Positions 33,238 through 43,273 of a stretch of DNA of 64,000 nucleotides are shown piece by piece. The stretch's first letter is position 1. The number at the start of each line of letters is the position of its first letter. Below the pieces are notes generated by a model, which worked only from the letters and a program-made list of their open reading frames with translations, searched no databases and had not been told where the DNA came from. Source of the DNA: Macrococcus carouselicus (lineage in GTDB: Bacteria; Bacillota; Bacilli; Staphylococcales; Staphylococcaceae); the NCBI RefSeq assembly GCF_004359515.1, contig NZ_SCWD01000001.1, positions 620,001 through 684,000 on the forward strand, written 5' to 3'. The position numbers and the translations under genes were made by a program.

Positions 33238-35301
33238 ATGTTTAAAACGTTATTCGGACAACTGCAGCGTATCGGTAAAGCGCTGATGCTGCCGGTTGCC
33301 ATCCTGCCCGCTGCAGGGATTCTGCTCGCATTCGGTAATGCGATGCATAACGAACAGCTTGTTCAGTTTGCACCTTGGCTGAATGCTGAATTCTTCGTGA
33401 TGCTGTCAGGTATCATGGAATCTGCCGGTCAGGTCATCTTTGACAACCTGCCCTTATTATTCGCAATCGGTACAGCACTGGGTCTGGCAGGTGGAGACGG
33501 CGTAGCAGGGCTTGCTGCATTAGTCGGCTACCTGATCATGAATGCCACGATGGGTAAAATCAAAGGGATTACAATTGATGATATCTACAGCTACTCTGAC
33601 GGTGCCAAAGTCCTGGGACAGGCAGCGAAGGAACCAGCCAATGCCCTTATTTTAGGGATTCCGACATTACAGACCGGGGTATTCGGTGGTATCATCATCG
33701 GAGCCGTGGCAGCATGGTGCTACAATAAGTTCTTCAATATCACTTTACCTGCTTTCCTCGGGTTCTTTGCAGGGAAACGTTTCGTTCCGATCATTACGTC
33801 AGTGATGGCTATTATTACGGGTATTATTCTTTCTTTAATCTGGCCGCCGATTCAGACAGGTCTGAATGAATTATCGCAGTTCCTGCTCGATAAAAACTTG
33901 GTCCTGACGACATTTATTTTCGGAATTATTGAACGTTCACTTATTCCTTTCGGCTTACATCATATCTTCTATGCGCCATTCTGGTTCGAATTCGGTCAGT
34001 ATACAAATGCTGCCGGCAATATTGTCCGCGGTGACCAGAGTATCTGGATGGCTCAGATGAAAGATGGTGTACCGTTCACTGCAGGTATGTTCACAACGGG
34101 TAAATACCCATTCATGATGTTCGGTTTACCTGCTGCAGCCTATGCGATCTATCGTCAGGCTCGCCCGGAACGTAAGAAAGTCGTCGGTGGTCTGATGCTG
34201 TCAGCAGCATTGACATCATTCTTAACAGGGATCACAGAGCCGCTTGAATTCTCATTCCTGTTCGTTGCACCGATTCTTTATGTCATTCACGTGTTATTGG
34301 CAGGTACTTCATTCCTGATCATGCATTTACTGCATGTTAAGATCGGTATGACATTCTCAGGTGGATTCATCGACTATACATTATTCGGTCTGCTTAACTG
34401 GGATCGTACGAATGCACTTATGGTTATTCCGGTGGGTCTTGTGTATGCCGTGATTTATTATTTACTCTTTACATTTGCTATCAAGAAATTCAACTTGAAG
34501 ACACCAGGACGTGAAGTGGAGGAAGCTGTCACAAAGACTTCTGAAGCTGGTGAACTGCCATTCGCTGTACTTGATGCAATGGGTGGAAAAGAGAACATCA
34601 AGCATTTGGATGCTTGTATCACACGCCTTCGTGTAGAAGTTAAAGATAAAGCAAAAGTCGATACAAATGAGTTGAAAGCGTTAGGTGCTGCGGGTGTTCT
34701 TGAAGTCGGTAACAATATGCAGGCTATCTTCGGTCCTAAGTCTGACCAGATCAAGCACGAGATGGCACGTATCATGTCTGGTGAAATCTCACGTCCTGAC
34801 CAGGCACACATCGAGGATGCACCAGATGAAGTGGTCTTCGAAGGAAATTCAGAAGTGACTGAAGTCTTTGCACCGATTACGGGTGAAGTAGTGGATATCA
34901 CTAAAGTCCCTGATGAAGTGTTCGCAGGAAAAATGATGGGTGACGGTGTAGCGATTCTGCCTGAAAGCGGAGAAGTCTTTGCACCATTTGATGGTGTCGT
35001 TAAGATGGACTTCCCGACAAAACATGCACTTGGTCTTGAATCAGAAGAGGGCGTAGAAATGCTCATTCACTATGGTCTTGAGACGGTTGGCTTAAAAGGT
35101 GAGGGCTTTGAAGTGCTGGTGAAACCTGGCGATAAGATTGCTATCGGACAGCCTTTACTGAAAGCTGATCTTGATTTCATCAGAAAGAACGCAAAAAGCG
35201 ACATCACACCAGTTGTATTTACTAATTTAGGCAATAAACAGATGCTTGATGTTCAATATGGTCAGGTCAAGCATGGCGACAAATTAATGGAAATCAAATA
35301 A
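33238..35301 (+). CDS. ptsG: PTS glucose-specific EIICBA component
   Basis: Imports and phosphorylates glucose. 687 residues starting [20 protein letters not shown] after TAGGAGG. The EIIC membrane domain covers about residues 1-420 (with [15 protein letters not shown] and [16 protein letters not shown]), EIIB about 445-520 with phosphorylated Cys460 in [10 protein letters not shown], and EIIA about 555-687 with His611 in [13 protein letters not shown]. All three domains are fused in C-B-A order and complete. Regulation by GlcT antitermination is indicated by the preceding gene and leader. Confidence 0.96.
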   Translation: MFKTLFGQLQRIGKALMLPVAILPAAGILLAFGNAMHNEQLVQFAPWLNAEFFVMLSGIMESAGQVIFDNLPLLFAIGTALGLAGGDGVAGLAALVGYLIMNATMGKIKGITIDDIYSYSDGAKVLGQAAKEPANALILGIPTLQTGVFGGIIIGAVAAWCYNKFFNITLPAFLGFFAGKRFVPIITSVMAIITGIILSLIWPPIQTGLNELSQFLLDKNLVLTTFIFGIIERSLIPFGLHHIFYAPFWFEFGQYTNAAGNIVRGDQSIWMAQMKDGVPFTAGMFTTGKYPFMMFGLPAAAYAIYRQARPERKKVVGGLMLSAALTSFLTGITEPLEFSFLFVAPILYVIHVLLAGTSFLIMHLLHVKIGMTFSGGFIDYTLFGLLNWDRTNALMVIPVGLVYAVIYYLLFTFAIKKFNLKTPGREVEEAVTKTSEAGELPFAVLDAMGGKENIKHLDACITRLRVEVKDKAKVDTNELKALGAAGVLEVGNNMQAIFGPKSDQIKHEMARIMSGEISRPDQAHIEDAPDEVVFEGNSEVTEVFAPITGEVVDITKVPDEVFAGKMMGDGVAILPESGEVFAPFDGVVKMDFPTKHALGLESEEGVEMLIHYGLETVGLKGEGFEVLVKPGDKIAIGQPLLKADLDFIRKNAKSDITPVVFTNLGNKQMLDVQYGQVKHGDKLMEIK

Positions 35302-35305
35302 AATG

Positions 35306-35332
35306 AAGGCTCTGGGTGACCAGAGCCTTTCT
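35306..35332 (+). terminator. terminator of ptsG
   Basis: AAGGCTCTGG-GTGA-CCAGAGCCTT followed by TCTT. Confidence 0.8.
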
Positions 35333-35356
35333 TATGGTCTTAATATTATTATAAAT

Positions 35357-35372
35357 ATATTATGTAAACTTT
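35357..35372. repeat. intergenic repeat copy b (TATTATGTAAACT)
   Basis: Exact 13-mer after the ptsG terminator and before msrR, in a 227-base AT-rich gap that otherwise holds only a possible promoter (TATAAT at 35379). Confidence 0.6.
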
Positions 35373-35559
35373 ATATTGTATAATTTAAAAAAGTATATAA
35401 GGATGAATCGGGTAGTTATAACTTGAATGATGATCCGGACTATAAAGAGAATCTGCCTTTATAAGTGTAATTTTTTTCTATTCTTTGAAACTACTTGCGT
35501 TTTAAATTTATTTTGGATAAGTTAAGGGTAGGGTTTCTGAAGATTGGAAGAGGGTTAAC

Positions 35560-36498
35560 ATGAGTACGAATAAGAATTACAAACGCAAGAAAAAAACACG
35601 ACTTCGCAAGCTACCATTTATAATTCTTGGGTTCTTATTACTATGTGTACTGCTTGGATTATGGGCTAAGTCAAGCTATGAAAGTGGTATTCAGTTTGCC
35701 AGAGACCATGGTAAGCAGGAGAAGAAGTATGAGTTTAATGGTCCGATTGAAAAAGATGGAAAAGTCAATGTCCTGATTCTAGGACAGGACCGTGTTGTGG
35801 ACGGTTCTGCACGAACAGATTCAATTATGGTTGCCCAGTATGATTATCTCCATAAGAAAATGAAAATGATATCTGTCATGCGGGATATTTATGCAGAGAT
35901 TCCTGGCTATCAGAACTACAAGATTAATACGGCATATACACTAGGTGGTCCTGAATTATTGCGTCAGACGCTGAAGAAAAATCTGGATATTGATCTTGAG
36001 TATTATGCTATAATCGATTTCAAAGGCTTTGAACAGATGGTGGACGAATTGTCACCTGACGGGGTTCCTATCAATGTTGAAAAAGATATGTCCGAAAAAA
36101 TTGGTGTTGAATTGAAAAAAGGCCAGCATAATCTCTCTGGTAAGGAACTTCTAGGCTATGCGCGTTTCAGAAACGATGAAGAATCAGACTTCGGACGTGT
36201 CAGACGTCAGCAGCAGGTGATCAAAGCGCTGCAGAATGAGATTATTTCGTTATCGACGGCACCTAAAATACCAAAGCTTGCAGGTATTGCGAGAGGATAT
36301 GTTGACACAAACATGACCAACGGTGAAATCTTTAAAACAGGCGCGTCATTTGCTATTAGAGGTGACAAAGATATTCAGACGCTAGTCGTACCGGTCAAAA
36401 ACAGTTTTACGTTCCAGGATATATACGGTGTCGGGAGTGTACTTGATATCGACAAGGAAATGAACAAAAAAGCGATAAAAGAATTTCTTGATAAATAA
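35560..36498 (+). CDS. msrR: LCP family cell-wall polymer ligase (MsrR-like)
   Basis: LytR-CpsA-Psr enzyme that attaches wall teichoic acid or other anionic polymers to peptidoglycan. 312 residues: basic cytoplasmic N-terminus, one membrane segment ([19 protein letters not shown]), then the extracellular LCP domain with [54 protein letters not shown] and [20 protein letters not shown], which supply the polyprenyl-phosphate-binding Arg and Asp residues. Context next to a tautomerase gene and femAB region matches msrR of staphylococci. Start follows GGAAGAGGG. Confidence 0.9.
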   Translation: MSTNKNYKRKKKTRLRKLPFIILGFLLLCVLLGLWAKSSYESGIQFARDHGKQEKKYEFNGPIEKDGKVNVLILGQDRVVDGSARTDSIMVAQYDYLHKKMKMISVMRDIYAEIPGYQNYKINTAYTLGGPELLRQTLKKNLDIDLEYYAIIDFKGFEQMVDELSPDGVPINVEKDMSEKIGVELKKGQHNLSGKELLGYARFRNDEESDFGRVRRQQQVIKALQNEIISLSTAPKIPKLAGIARGYVDTNMTNGEIFKTGASFAIRGDKDIQTLVVPVKNSFTFQDIYGVGSVLDIDKEMNKKAIKEFLDK

Positions 36499-36532
36499 AA
36501 GGATCGTACTCGTTAGTGAGTACGATCCTTTT
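36498..36532. terminator. bidirectional terminator msrR/tautomerase
   Basis: AAAGGATCGTACTC-GTTAGT-GAGTACGATCCTTT stem with T-run. Confidence 0.88.
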
Positions 36533-36534
36533 AT

Positions 36535-36720
36535 TTATTCTTCAGTCTTAAACCTGCCGCTGACTGCATAACGGTCCTTTTTAAGTTCTTCAACGAATAC
36601 ATGGATATTTTCTTTCGGTGCATTGGCATTTCTGCTGACAGCTTCAGTTACTTCTGAAACCATTGCTTTCAGCTGTTCTTCTGAACGGCCTTCAACTAAT
36701 TCGATTGTGATAAACGGCAT
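36535..36720 (-). CDS. 4-oxalocrotonate tautomerase family protein
   Basis: 61 residues starting [20 protein letters not shown]; after Met removal Pro1 is the catalytic base of the tautomerase superfamily. The small beta-alpha-beta fold and [20 protein letters not shown] segment match the widespread Firmicutes DmpI/YwhB group. The in vivo substrate is unknown. Its ATG overlaps the stop of the upstream cation-efflux gene by one base (TAATG), so the two are co-translated. Confidence 0.93.
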   Translation of the reverse strand: MPFITIELVEGRSEEQLKAMVSEVTEAVSRNANAPKENIHVFVEELKKDRYAVSGRFKTEE

Positions 36721-37733
36721 TATTTGTTCTCCTTTTCAAACATTTTATAGATCGATGAACCTTGACCGTCTTTCCAGTCATGAAATTCATCCGCTTCCAT
36801 AAATTCTAGATTGACATCCACTACATGAGGCTGTTCTAAAAGTCTATAAGCGATTTCTTTCTTGATTTCAGATAACTTCCTCAAATTGAACTCCACGTGA
36901 GGTGTCTCAAGAATCGCCTCTAAATGAAGGTCTTCGCCTTCTTTCAGGACCGTTAATCGTTTGATATCAGTCACATATTCATTTTCAAGGATGATTCTTG
37001 ATGCCTGTACTTCCATCTCCTGATCAGAGACACCGATTGCGCCCGCCGCATTCTCAAGGAAGACACGTGCAACAACGAAGAACATCATCAGACCGATGAT
37101 CACAGATACGATACCTTCAATCTGGCCGAATCCTGTAAGACGTGCAGCGATAATAGCGATAAGGGCAAACACACCACCCAGAGTCGCAACTGTATCTTCC
37201 ATAAAGACTAATTTAGTTGCAGGTTTCGCTTTATTCAGATTTATGTAACTTGTCGTAAACGGATGCAGTCCGGTTGTGGGTTTATGGTCTTCCTCCAGTA
37301 CTTCTTTGCCTGCTTTATATAGAACTGCGGCTTCTAATATAATACCAATCAGAAGGACCCCGGCATTAACCAGGAAATGTGTGAAGTTCTGATCACCAGT
37401 GGTCGGATGCTGGATATGGTGAATCCCTTCCAGAACAGTTTCGTAAGCTAAAATAGCGACAATGATTACGGCGAACAGACAGACGATATTAACAAGTCGT
37501 CCATAACCAAACGGAAACTTTTCATTTGGGTCCTTTTTGGAGACGGCTGAACCGACCCAGACAAACAGCTGATTGGCTGAATCCCCTAAAGAATGCATCA
37601 TCTCTGCGAACATCGCGACGTTACCTGTGAATAGATAAGCACCAAATTTCAATATACCTAATATAAAGTTAACGATAGCAGCCATTAAGGAAGACGTGCT
37701 TCCTTTTTTCAATAATCTAAATAATCCAGTCAT
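36720..37733 (-). CDS. cation diffusion facilitator (CDF) transporter
   Basis: 337 residues starting [20 protein letters not shown]; this ATG has AAAGGAG 8 bases upstream, whereas the longer open frame to 37814 lacks one. Six membrane segments are followed by a cytoplasmic C-terminal domain. TM2 contains [17 protein letters not shown] with the metal-site His/Asp, and TM5 [14 protein letters not shown] holds the second Asp pair position. It should export a divalent cation such as zinc, iron or manganese in exchange for protons; the metal is not readable. No metal-regulator box was recognised upstream. Confidence 0.9.
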   Translation of the reverse strand: MTGLFRLLKKGSTSSLMAAIVNFILGILKFGAYLFTGNVAMFAEMMHSLGDSANQLFVWVGSAVSKKDPNEKFPFGYGRLVNIVCLFAVIIVAILAYETVLEGIHHIQHPTTGDQNFTHFLVNAGVLLIGIILEAAVLYKAGKEVLEEDHKPTTGLHPFTTSYINLNKAKPATKLVFMEDTVATLGGVFALIAIIAARLTGFGQIEGIVSVIIGLMMFFVVARVFLENAAGAIGVSDQEMEVQASRIILENEYVTDIKRLTVLKEGEDLHLEAILETPHVEFNLRKLSEIKKEIAYRLLEQPHVVDVNLEFMEADEFHDWKDGQGSSIYKMFEKENK

Positions 37734-37834
37734 CTCTTTAGCTCCTTTTTCAATATGTTTGTTATCTTCCCTATTATATGCGATTATATACTTAAATAAT
37801 ATCAGTTTATGCAAATAATATTCAGAGGTGACAT

Positions 37835-38215
37835 ATGTTTAAGAATCTATTATCTTCCATCGGTTTTGAAGACGTAGAAGTTGAGACAAGAATCAATCAG
37901 CAGACCTATCATCCAGCTGACACAATAGAGGGTCTGATTGAACTTAAAGGTCGTGCTGATCATATTGACTATATCGAAGTTCAGCTTGTTGAGAGAGTGG
38001 AGAACCAGGATAAATCGAGTGATTTCGAGACGTTTGATCACGTCCTCAGTAAGGTCCACCTTACGACTGAAACTGAACAGACTCTTCATTTCCAGCTTGA
38101 AGGACCTCACAATATCCAGTCTGCAGAAAGCCAGTTCTTCATCATGACACATGTTTATATCAAAAATTCTGTTGATGCTTACGATGACGATGAGATCTTT
38201 TTCGCTGAATCATAG
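37835..38215 (+). CDS. Spo0M-like arrestin-fold protein, half length
   Basis: 126 residues corresponding to the N-terminal arrestin-like domain of Spo0M (MFKNLLSSIGFEDVEVETRI, YHPADTIEGLIELKG, IDYIEVQLVERVE). B. subtilis Spo0M is about twice as long, so only the first domain is present, as in other staphylococcal SpoOM-family proteins as far as I recall. No sporulation genes are expected in this family, so the role must differ. Start follows AGAGGTGAC. It is closed by a terminator. Confidence 0.8.
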   Translation: MFKNLLSSIGFEDVEVETRINQQTYHPADTIEGLIELKGRADHIDYIEVQLVERVENQDKSSDFETFDHVLSKVHLTTETEQTLHFQLEGPHNIQSAESQFFIMTHVYIKNSVDAYDDDEIFFAES

Positions 38216-38243
38216 AATATGTCCTGGCGGGCATATTTTTTTG
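38214..38243 (+). terminator. terminator of the Spo0M-like gene
   Basis: AATATGTCC-TGGC-GGGCATATT followed by T-run. Confidence 0.8.
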
Positions 38244-38252
38244 CGTATTTAC

Positions 38253-38289
38253 GGACATATGTCCCTTTATCAAATCAGAACATATGTTC
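38253..38289. promoter_or_regulatory. paired palindromes upstream of the M42 peptidase
   Basis: GGACATATGTCC (38253-38264) and GAACATATGTTC (38278-38289) are perfect 12-base palindromes 25 bases apart centre to centre. The second equals a LexA core (GAAC-N4-GTTC), the first does not. The two also pair with each other as an imperfect long-range repeat (ACGGA-CATATGT). They lie 39-75 bases upstream of the peptidase promoter. Confidence 0.45.
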
Positions 38290-38327
38290 CGTTATGAATG
38301 AAACTAAAACCGAAAAGATAAGGCCAG

Positions 38328-38356
38328 TTGTCAGTTTCTGAAAAATCAGATAAGAT
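38328..38356 (+). promoter_or_regulatory. promoter of the M42 peptidase gene
   Basis: TTGTCA (38328-38333), 17-base spacer, TAAGAT (38351-38356). The spacer contains CAGTTTCTGAAAAAT, a weak (12 of 15) CodY-like match. Confidence 0.55.
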
Positions 38357-38392
38357 TGAAACGTTATATCATTCAGGAAAGAAGGGGAAAGA

Positions 38393-39436
38393 ATGAACTA
38401 TCCAGATGTGTCAAAAACAATCAGCCAGATTGAAAAGCTCGTCAATATTCCAGGTCCTTCGGGCTATGCCTATGCAGCTATTGAGTACTGCCAGAACTTT
38501 CTCAAAGAGAACGGCGTTGACAGCACAGTTACCCATAAAGGTGGCCTAAGCGTGACAATAGAGGGCGAAGACAGCTCAAAGCACCGCTTCATCACAGCAC
38601 ATGTCGACACCTTAGGGGCGATGGTCAAAGAGATTCTGCCAAGCGGCCGACTTAAGATGACGAAGATCGGTAGCTTCAGCTGGAATGCCACTGAAGGGGA
38701 GTACTGTCAAATTCACAGCAGCAACAAAATATTCACAGGCACCATCTGTCTGCATGAAACCAGCGGCCATGTCTACCGCGGTAACGACGATATCAAACGG
38801 GATGATAATCATATGGAAGTCCGGATTGATGAAGTGACGACCACTCAGGAGGAGACAGAGGCACTCGGTATCAGCGTAGGCGATTTCATTACTTTTGCAC
38901 CGAGGTTCGAGCATACGGACAGCGGTTTCGTGAAATCACGTCATCTGGATGATAAGGTCAGTGCCGCCATCATGCTGGAGCTGATCGTTCATCTGCAGAG
39001 AAGTGATGTCAGACTGCCCCATACCACACACTTCTTCTTCTCAAATAACGAAGAGATCGGTTATGGTGGTAATTCTAATATACCAGAGGAGGTCGTGGAA
39101 TACATCGCGGTGGACATGGGGGCTCTCGGCGATGGACAGCGTTCTGATGAATATACGGTATCTATCTGTGCCAAGGATAGTTCAGGGCCGTATCATTATT
39201 ATCTGCGTCAGCATCTCGTTCAGCTCTGTCAGGAGAATGATATCGATTATAAGGTTGATATCTATCCATACTACGGTTCAGATGCCAGCGCTGCTATCTC
39301 GGCCGGACACGACGTCAAACACGGTTTATTCGGAGCCGGTATAGAGTCCTCTCATGCAATGGAACGTACACATCGTCGCTCAATCGAAGCGACTGAAGCA
39401 CTGCTCTTCGCTTATGTGAAGAGTCCACTCATATAG
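38393..39436 (+). CDS. M42 family metallopeptidase (glutamyl aminopeptidase-like)
   Basis: 347 residues, cytoplasmic, two-metal aminopeptidase of the tetrahedral TET type. The metal ligands fall in FITAHVDTLGAMV (His), KSRHLDDKVSAAIML (Asp), FFFSNNEEIGYGGNS (catalytic Glu pair), VAVDMGALGDG-type EYIAVDMG, and the late GAGIESSHAMERTH (His). It should trim N-terminal acidic or neutral residues from peptides. Start follows GAAGGGGAAAG. A weak CodY-like match in the promoter would suit a nitrogen-recycling role. Confidence 0.93.
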   Translation: MNYPDVSKTISQIEKLVNIPGPSGYAYAAIEYCQNFLKENGVDSTVTHKGGLSVTIEGEDSSKHRFITAHVDTLGAMVKEILPSGRLKMTKIGSFSWNATEGEYCQIHSSNKIFTGTICLHETSGHVYRGNDDIKRDDNHMEVRIDEVTTTQEETEALGISVGDFITFAPRFEHTDSGFVKSRHLDDKVSAAIMLELIVHLQRSDVRLPHTTHFFFSNNEEIGYGGNSNIPEEVVEYIAVDMGALGDGQRSDEYTVSICAKDSSGPYHYYLRQHLVQLCQENDIDYKVDIYPYYGSDASAAISAGHDVKHGLFGAGIESSHAMERTHRRSIEATEALLFAYVKSPLI

Positions 39437-39478
39437 ATGTTTACAGACTGAAGTGATGATATAGGAGAAGAAAACATT

Positions 39479-39607
39479 GTGAGAGAACTCTTTAAATACC
39501 GTAAGCCATATAAAGGGCTCTTTATACTGTACTTCGGTCACTTCGATAATATGAAGAAAAGAAGCGCTCATCTTCTGATGACCGCTTCTTTAACTTTTCA
39601 TCTGTAA
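39479..39607 (+). pseudogene. possible 5' remnant of an ABC exporter gene
   Basis: A GTG-started ORF of 42 residues beginning MRELFKYRKPYKGLFILYFG, resembling the start of ABC exporter permease-ATPase proteins (cytoplasmic KPYK elbow then first membrane helix). After about 20 residues the similarity stops and the frame runs into a terminator hairpin. GGAG lies 11 bases before the GTG. It could equally be a meaningless short ORF; confidence is low. Confidence 0.25.
39557..39595. terminator. bidirectional terminator between M42 peptidase region and the SatD pair
   Basis: AAAGAAGCG-C-TCATC-TTCT-GATGA-C-CGCTTCTTT, long near-perfect stem with T-run; lies just beyond the stop of the gene at 39598. 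Confidence 0.85.
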
Positions 39608-39963
39608 TCAATTGATGCGAGCAGGCCGATCAGTATACCAACCGTCATGGACAGCATCGTACCTAGCAGGATATACTCTGACTGCTTATCTATCTTATCC
39701 GGCTGATACTGTACGGAATCCTGTTTGACGTCGTTGAACCTGAGAATGGATTTGCTTGCTATCACGAGACCGATTGCGGTATATTCCTTTAGTAAGATAA
39801 AAATGATGATCAGAAAGCGCTCAAGATAGCCGATAACAAGCCCAACATGATCAGTCTTAGGCAGTTTAGATGAACTCATTGATGATAAGAATGAACGGAT
39901 GAACGGTCCGCTGAAGATATACAGCACTATACAGAGAAAATAAAGCGTCAGATTCATGATCAT
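39598..39963 (-). CDS. small membrane protein paired with SatD-like gene
   Basis: 121 residues with three likely membrane segments: YFLCIVLYIFSGPFIRSFL, LERFLIIIFILLKEYTAIGL and a C-terminal ILLGTMLSMTVGILIGLLA. The middle segment is followed by ASKSILRFNDVK and SEYILLGTMLS, which I associate with the membrane partners of SatD-family genes. Its ATG overlaps the SatD-like stop (ATGA), so the two are translated together. Function unknown. Confidence 0.7.
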   Translation of the reverse strand: MIMNLTLYFLCIVLYIFSGPFIRSFLSSMSSSKLPKTDHVGLVIGYLERFLIIIFILLKEYTAIGLVIASKSILRFNDVKQDSVQYQPDKIDKQSEYILLGTMLSMTVGILIGLLASIDYR

Positions 39964-40628
39964 TGAAAGACCTCCTGCAGTGTCTGACGGATATGGTGTC
40001 TCATCTCTTCATTGACAGTCTCCGGACTGAAGTGGAGGAGCTCCTCTTCTATCAGAGCGAGCTGCCTGCTCCGTGCTTTCTTCAGGTGGGTAGAGACAGT
40101 GGAGAAGCTTCTGTCCATATGAACAGCCAGTTCACGCTGTACAGGGAAAGCAAGACTGTTCAGAAGCACTTCCCGCTGGATATCAGTAAGCTGCTGCAGA
40201 ATATCGGTGAGATAATAGAAAAGCACATGGTTGATCATTGAGGCTTCAGGTGCGTCCAGGCAGAGATCCACCTGCTCGTTCGTCTTGATGCTGTCGAGCG
40301 CAAGACGTGCCTTCTTGATGATAGGGTTGTTCCAATGCTCATAGTCTTCATCAGGCAGCGTACTGTCACCTATCGTTAGACCAAATTTCAAGGTCTGGCT
40401 TTTTAATGGCCACGATAATTTGATATAATAGGCTAGCATCAGCATACTGCCCGGAGCGTCACAGACAAAGAACAGCTCATCTCCCATACGGAAGTTGACG
40501 TAGCTTCTGTTAAGTGGACGGGTCCATTCTTTGATGGCGTGCTCCAGCTGCTGCAGTTTTTCGCTGATTTCCTCAGTATTATTGTAGGCAGTACTGCCTG
40601 ACACATCCATGATAAATAGGCCGATCAT
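39960..40628 (-). CDS. SatD family protein (putative regulator with C-terminal HTH)
   Basis: 222 residues, cytoplasmic. The N-terminal part (MIGLFIMDVSGSTAYNNTEE, FRMGDELFFVCDAPGSMLML, LKFGLTIGDSTLP) has the nucleotide-cyclase-like layout of SatD proteins, including GDEL. The C-terminal part (LTDIQREVLLNSLAFPVQRE, HMDRSFSTVSTHLKKARSRQ) looks like a helix-turn-helix DNA-binding domain. Two strong palindromes sit at its promoter, which suggests autoregulation. SatD was named from an acid-tolerance locus in streptococci, but the biochemical role is unknown. Start follows GGAGGGATAGC. Confidence 0.75.
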   Translation of the reverse strand: MIGLFIMDVSGSTAYNNTEEISEKLQQLEHAIKEWTRPLNRSYVNFRMGDELFFVCDAPGSMLMLAYYIKLSWPLKSQTLKFGLTIGDSTLPDEDYEHWNNPIIKKARLALDSIKTNEQVDLCLDAPEASMINHVLFYYLTDILQQLTDIQREVLLNSLAFPVQRELAVHMDRSFSTVSTHLKKARSRQLALIEEELLHFSPETVNEEMRHHIRQTLQEVFQ

Positions 40629-40640
40629 GCTATCCCTCCG

Positions 40641-40686
40641 TTCGCTTATATAAGCGAATTTTGAAAAGTTCCTTTATATAAGCGAA
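40641..40686. promoter_or_regulatory. two palindromic operators of the SatD-like operon
   Basis: TTCGCTTATATAAGCGAA (40641-40658) is a perfect 18-base palindrome; TTCCTTTATATAAGCGAA (40669-40686) is the same with two changes in one arm. Centres are 28 bases apart. The second ends at the minus-strand -10 TATAAT (40691-40686), so a bound protein would block the SatD promoter. Confidence 0.75.
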
Positions 40687-40754
40687 TTATAGCATAAAAT
40701 AATCATCACTATATTGAAATGCGAATATCTATATTTGCTGAAAAGGAGTAGACA

Positions 40755-41981
40755 ATGAAATTTATTACACTGACAAAAGAACAATTCGGTCAATTCTGTG
40801 ACCAGACAGAAGGCAGTCACTTCACACAGATGGCTGTCAACTATGACGTCAAAAAAAGAGAAGGCGCTGAGGTGCATCTAGTAGGTGTGGAAGAGAACGG
40901 TGAGATTATTGCGGCATGTCTCCTGACAGCTGTGCCGGTGATCAAACGCTTCAAATATTTCTACACGAATCGTGGTCCGGTGATGGATTACGAGAATAAG
41001 TCACTGCTTAGCTTCTTCTTTACAGAACTGAAGAAGTATCTGAAGCGGCATAAGGCACTTTTTGTCCGTGTTGATCCATATGTGGCCTATCAGAAAAGAG
41101 ATCACGATGGCCAAATACTCGAGCGATATGCAACCGCTTCAGTTATAGATGAGCTGGAGTCGCTCGGCTATGAGCACCAGGGCTATACAACAGGGATGAA
41201 GACGAATTATCAGATTCGCTGGCATTCAGTATTAGACCTGACAGACAAGGATTCAAAGTCGGTCCTGAAAGATATGGATAGTCTGAGAAAACGTAATATC
41301 AAGAAAGTCATCAAGAACGGCATAAAAGTAAGATATCTGACAGAGGATGAACTGCCTATCTTCAGGGAATTCATGGCGGACACCAGCTCTATTAAGGAAT
41401 TTCAGGACCGAAATGATGATTTTTACAGACTCCGTCTACGTCATTTCGGCGATAGAGCACTGATGCCGCTTGCTTATATCGATTTCACGACCTATATCCC
41501 TCAGCTGGAGGAGGAACAGGCAGCGCTCAAAATAAATCTGGCGAACGACAATACGCAGAAGAATGAGAAGAAAAAAGCGGACCTGGAGAAACAGCTTGCT
41601 GCCCTTGAAGACCGGCTGAAAGAAGCACATGACCTCCGTGCAGAGCACGGTGACACCTTACCGGTTGCTGCAGCCTTCTATCTGATCAATCCTTATGAAG
41701 TGGTTTATCTGGCCGGCGGTACAGCGAATGACTTCAGACATTTTGCAGGCTCTTATGCCATTCAGTGGCAGATGATCAACTATGCGCTTGAACATGGCAT
41801 CAACCGCTATAACTTCTATGGAATCAGCGGTGATTTCAGTCCGGAAGCGGAAGATGCAGGCGTCATCAAGTTTAAGAAGGGCTTCAATGCAGATGTAATA
41901 GAGTATATCGGCGACTTCGTGCTGCCAGTCAACAGACCAGTCTATAAAGTCTATCAGTCACTTAAAAACATAAAAGGGTAG
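40755..41981 (+). CDS. femA: FemA aminoacyltransferase
   Basis: Adds amino acids (Gly2-3 in S. aureus) from charged tRNA to the lipid II interpeptide bridge. 408 residues with two GNAT-like lobes: [40 protein letters not shown] and [20 protein letters not shown] in the first, and the second ending [20 protein letters not shown]. Residues about 245-305 form the coiled-coil tRNA-binding arm. The close match to S. aureus FemA is clear over the whole length. femB follows after 13 bases, so they form one operon. Confidence 0.96.
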   Translation: MKFITLTKEQFGQFCDQTEGSHFTQMAVNYDVKKREGAEVHLVGVEENGEIIAACLLTAVPVIKRFKYFYTNRGPVMDYENKSLLSFFFTELKKYLKRHKALFVRVDPYVAYQKRDHDGQILERYATASVIDELESLGYEHQGYTTGMKTNYQIRWHSVLDLTDKDSKSVLKDMDSLRKRNIKKVIKNGIKVRYLTEDELPIFREFMADTSSIKEFQDRNDDFYRLRLRHFGDRALMPLAYIDFTTYIPQLEEEQAALKINLANDNTQKNEKKKADLEKQLAALEDRLKEAHDLRAEHGDTLPVAAAFYLINPYEVVYLAGGTANDFRHFAGSYAIQWQMINYALEHGINRYNFYGISGDFSPEAEDAGVIKFKKGFNADVIEYIGDFVLPVNRPVYKVYQSLKNIKG

Positions 41982-41994
41982 AAAGGGGAGCATT

Positions 41995-43269
41995 ATGCAG
42001 TTTACAGAGCTTACGGCTAAAGAATACAAGGCATACATGGCGAATACGCCGAATATGAGTCATTACTTCCAGATGGCAGAGAATATTGCTAATAGAGAGG
42101 AAGAAAAAAGTCCCGTTGTGCTACTCGGTGTCAAAGAGAACGGAAAAGTCATCGCAGCAAGCCTGTTCTCTAAAATACCGACTTTCGGCAGCTATATGTA
42201 TTATTCAAATCGTGGACCTGTACTGGATACGACAAATACAGCGCTCATCCGCTTCTATTTCCAGTCACTGGATAAGTATTTGAAACAGCATCAATGTCTA
42301 TCAGTCAAAATAGACCCTTACTGGATTTATCGTACATATGATAAGGATGTGAACCCTAAAACTGAAGGCAATGATGAACTGGTCCAGCTGATGCAGTCTC
42401 TCGGTTACGTTCATGGCGGCTTCACAACAGGCTACAGTCATACACAAGTCCGCTGGATGAGTGTGCTGTATCTGGAAAATGAGACGCCGCAGACCCTCAT
42501 GAAGCAGTTTGACAGCCAGCGTAAACGAAACATCAAAAAAGCACAGAAATTCGGTGTCAAAGTGAGGTTACTGCAAGAAGAAGAGATTGATATCTTCCTT
42601 TCTTTATACCGTGAAACTGAAGAGCGCACAGGCTTCATAGCACGCGATGATGACTATTTCAGACGTTTCAAGCGTCATTACGGGTCTAAAGCTATCATGC
42701 CGCTTGCTTATATTGACTTAGATGAGCATATCGCGGATCTGACAGCTGAACAGCTTGACCTGGAATCAAGACATGACAAGATGATGCTGACTGACAATAA
42801 ATCAGACAAACAGCTGAAGAAGCTATCTGAATTAGATGAGCAGCTGAAGAAGTTACAGCAGAATATACTGGATATGAATGAACTGAAAAAGACGGACGGA
42901 AATATCCTGAACCTGGCATCCGGCATGTTCTTTGAGAATAACTTTGAGATCAATTATTTCTCAGGTGGTTCGAGCAATAAATATAGCCAGTTCATGGGTC
43001 CATATGCCATGCACTGGTTTATGATCAATTACTGTTTTGAACATCATTTTAACCGCTATAATTTTTATGGTGTATCCGGTGATTTTACCGAAAATGGCGA
43101 AGATTACGGTGTTTACCGATTTAAACGCGGATTCAATGCACAGATTGAAGAACTCGTCGGTGATTTCACGAAGACCATCAATAAACCGAAGGAAACTTTG
43201 TATAAGACGGTAACAAAAGCCGGGATCGGCGTACGCAAGATTAAAAATATCATCACTAAAAATAAATAA
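41995..43269 (+). CDS. femB: FemB aminoacyltransferase
   Basis: Adds the last residues of the interpeptide bridge after FemA. 424 residues, starting [20 protein letters not shown] with [40 protein letters not shown] and [19 protein letters not shown]; the helical arm spans about residues 250-305. It carries the FemB-typical C-terminal extension [20 protein letters not shown]. Ribosome site AAAGGGGAG. Together with FemA it shows that the organism has a branched pentaglycine-like or Gly/Ser bridge. Confidence 0.96.
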   Translation: MQFTELTAKEYKAYMANTPNMSHYFQMAENIANREEEKSPVVLLGVKENGKVIAASLFSKIPTFGSYMYYSNRGPVLDTTNTALIRFYFQSLDKYLKQHQCLSVKIDPYWIYRTYDKDVNPKTEGNDELVQLMQSLGYVHGGFTTGYSHTQVRWMSVLYLENETPQTLMKQFDSQRKRNIKKAQKFGVKVRLLQEEEIDIFLSLYRETEERTGFIARDDDYFRRFKRHYGSKAIMPLAYIDLDEHIADLTAEQLDLESRHDKMMLTDNKSDKQLKKLSELDEQLKKLQQNILDMNELKKTDGNILNLASGMFFENNFEINYFSGGSSNKYSQFMGPYAMHWFMINYCFEHHFNRYNFYGVSGDFTENGEDYGVYRFKRGFNAQIEELVGDFTKTINKPKETLYKTVTKAGIGVRKIKNIITKNK

Positions 43270-43273
43270 GTAT

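Noticed and set aside
34458-35066. 202-codon ORF antisense to ptsG
   Set aside because: Ser/Thr/Pro-rich mirror translation of the EIIB/EIIA coding sequence; no ribosome site or homology recognised.
35384-35464. Open frame ending VYKDESGSYNLNDDPDYKEN before msrR
   Set aside because: Composition looks protein-like but the frame has no start codon or ribosome site and is only about 26 codons long; could be a gene relic or chance.
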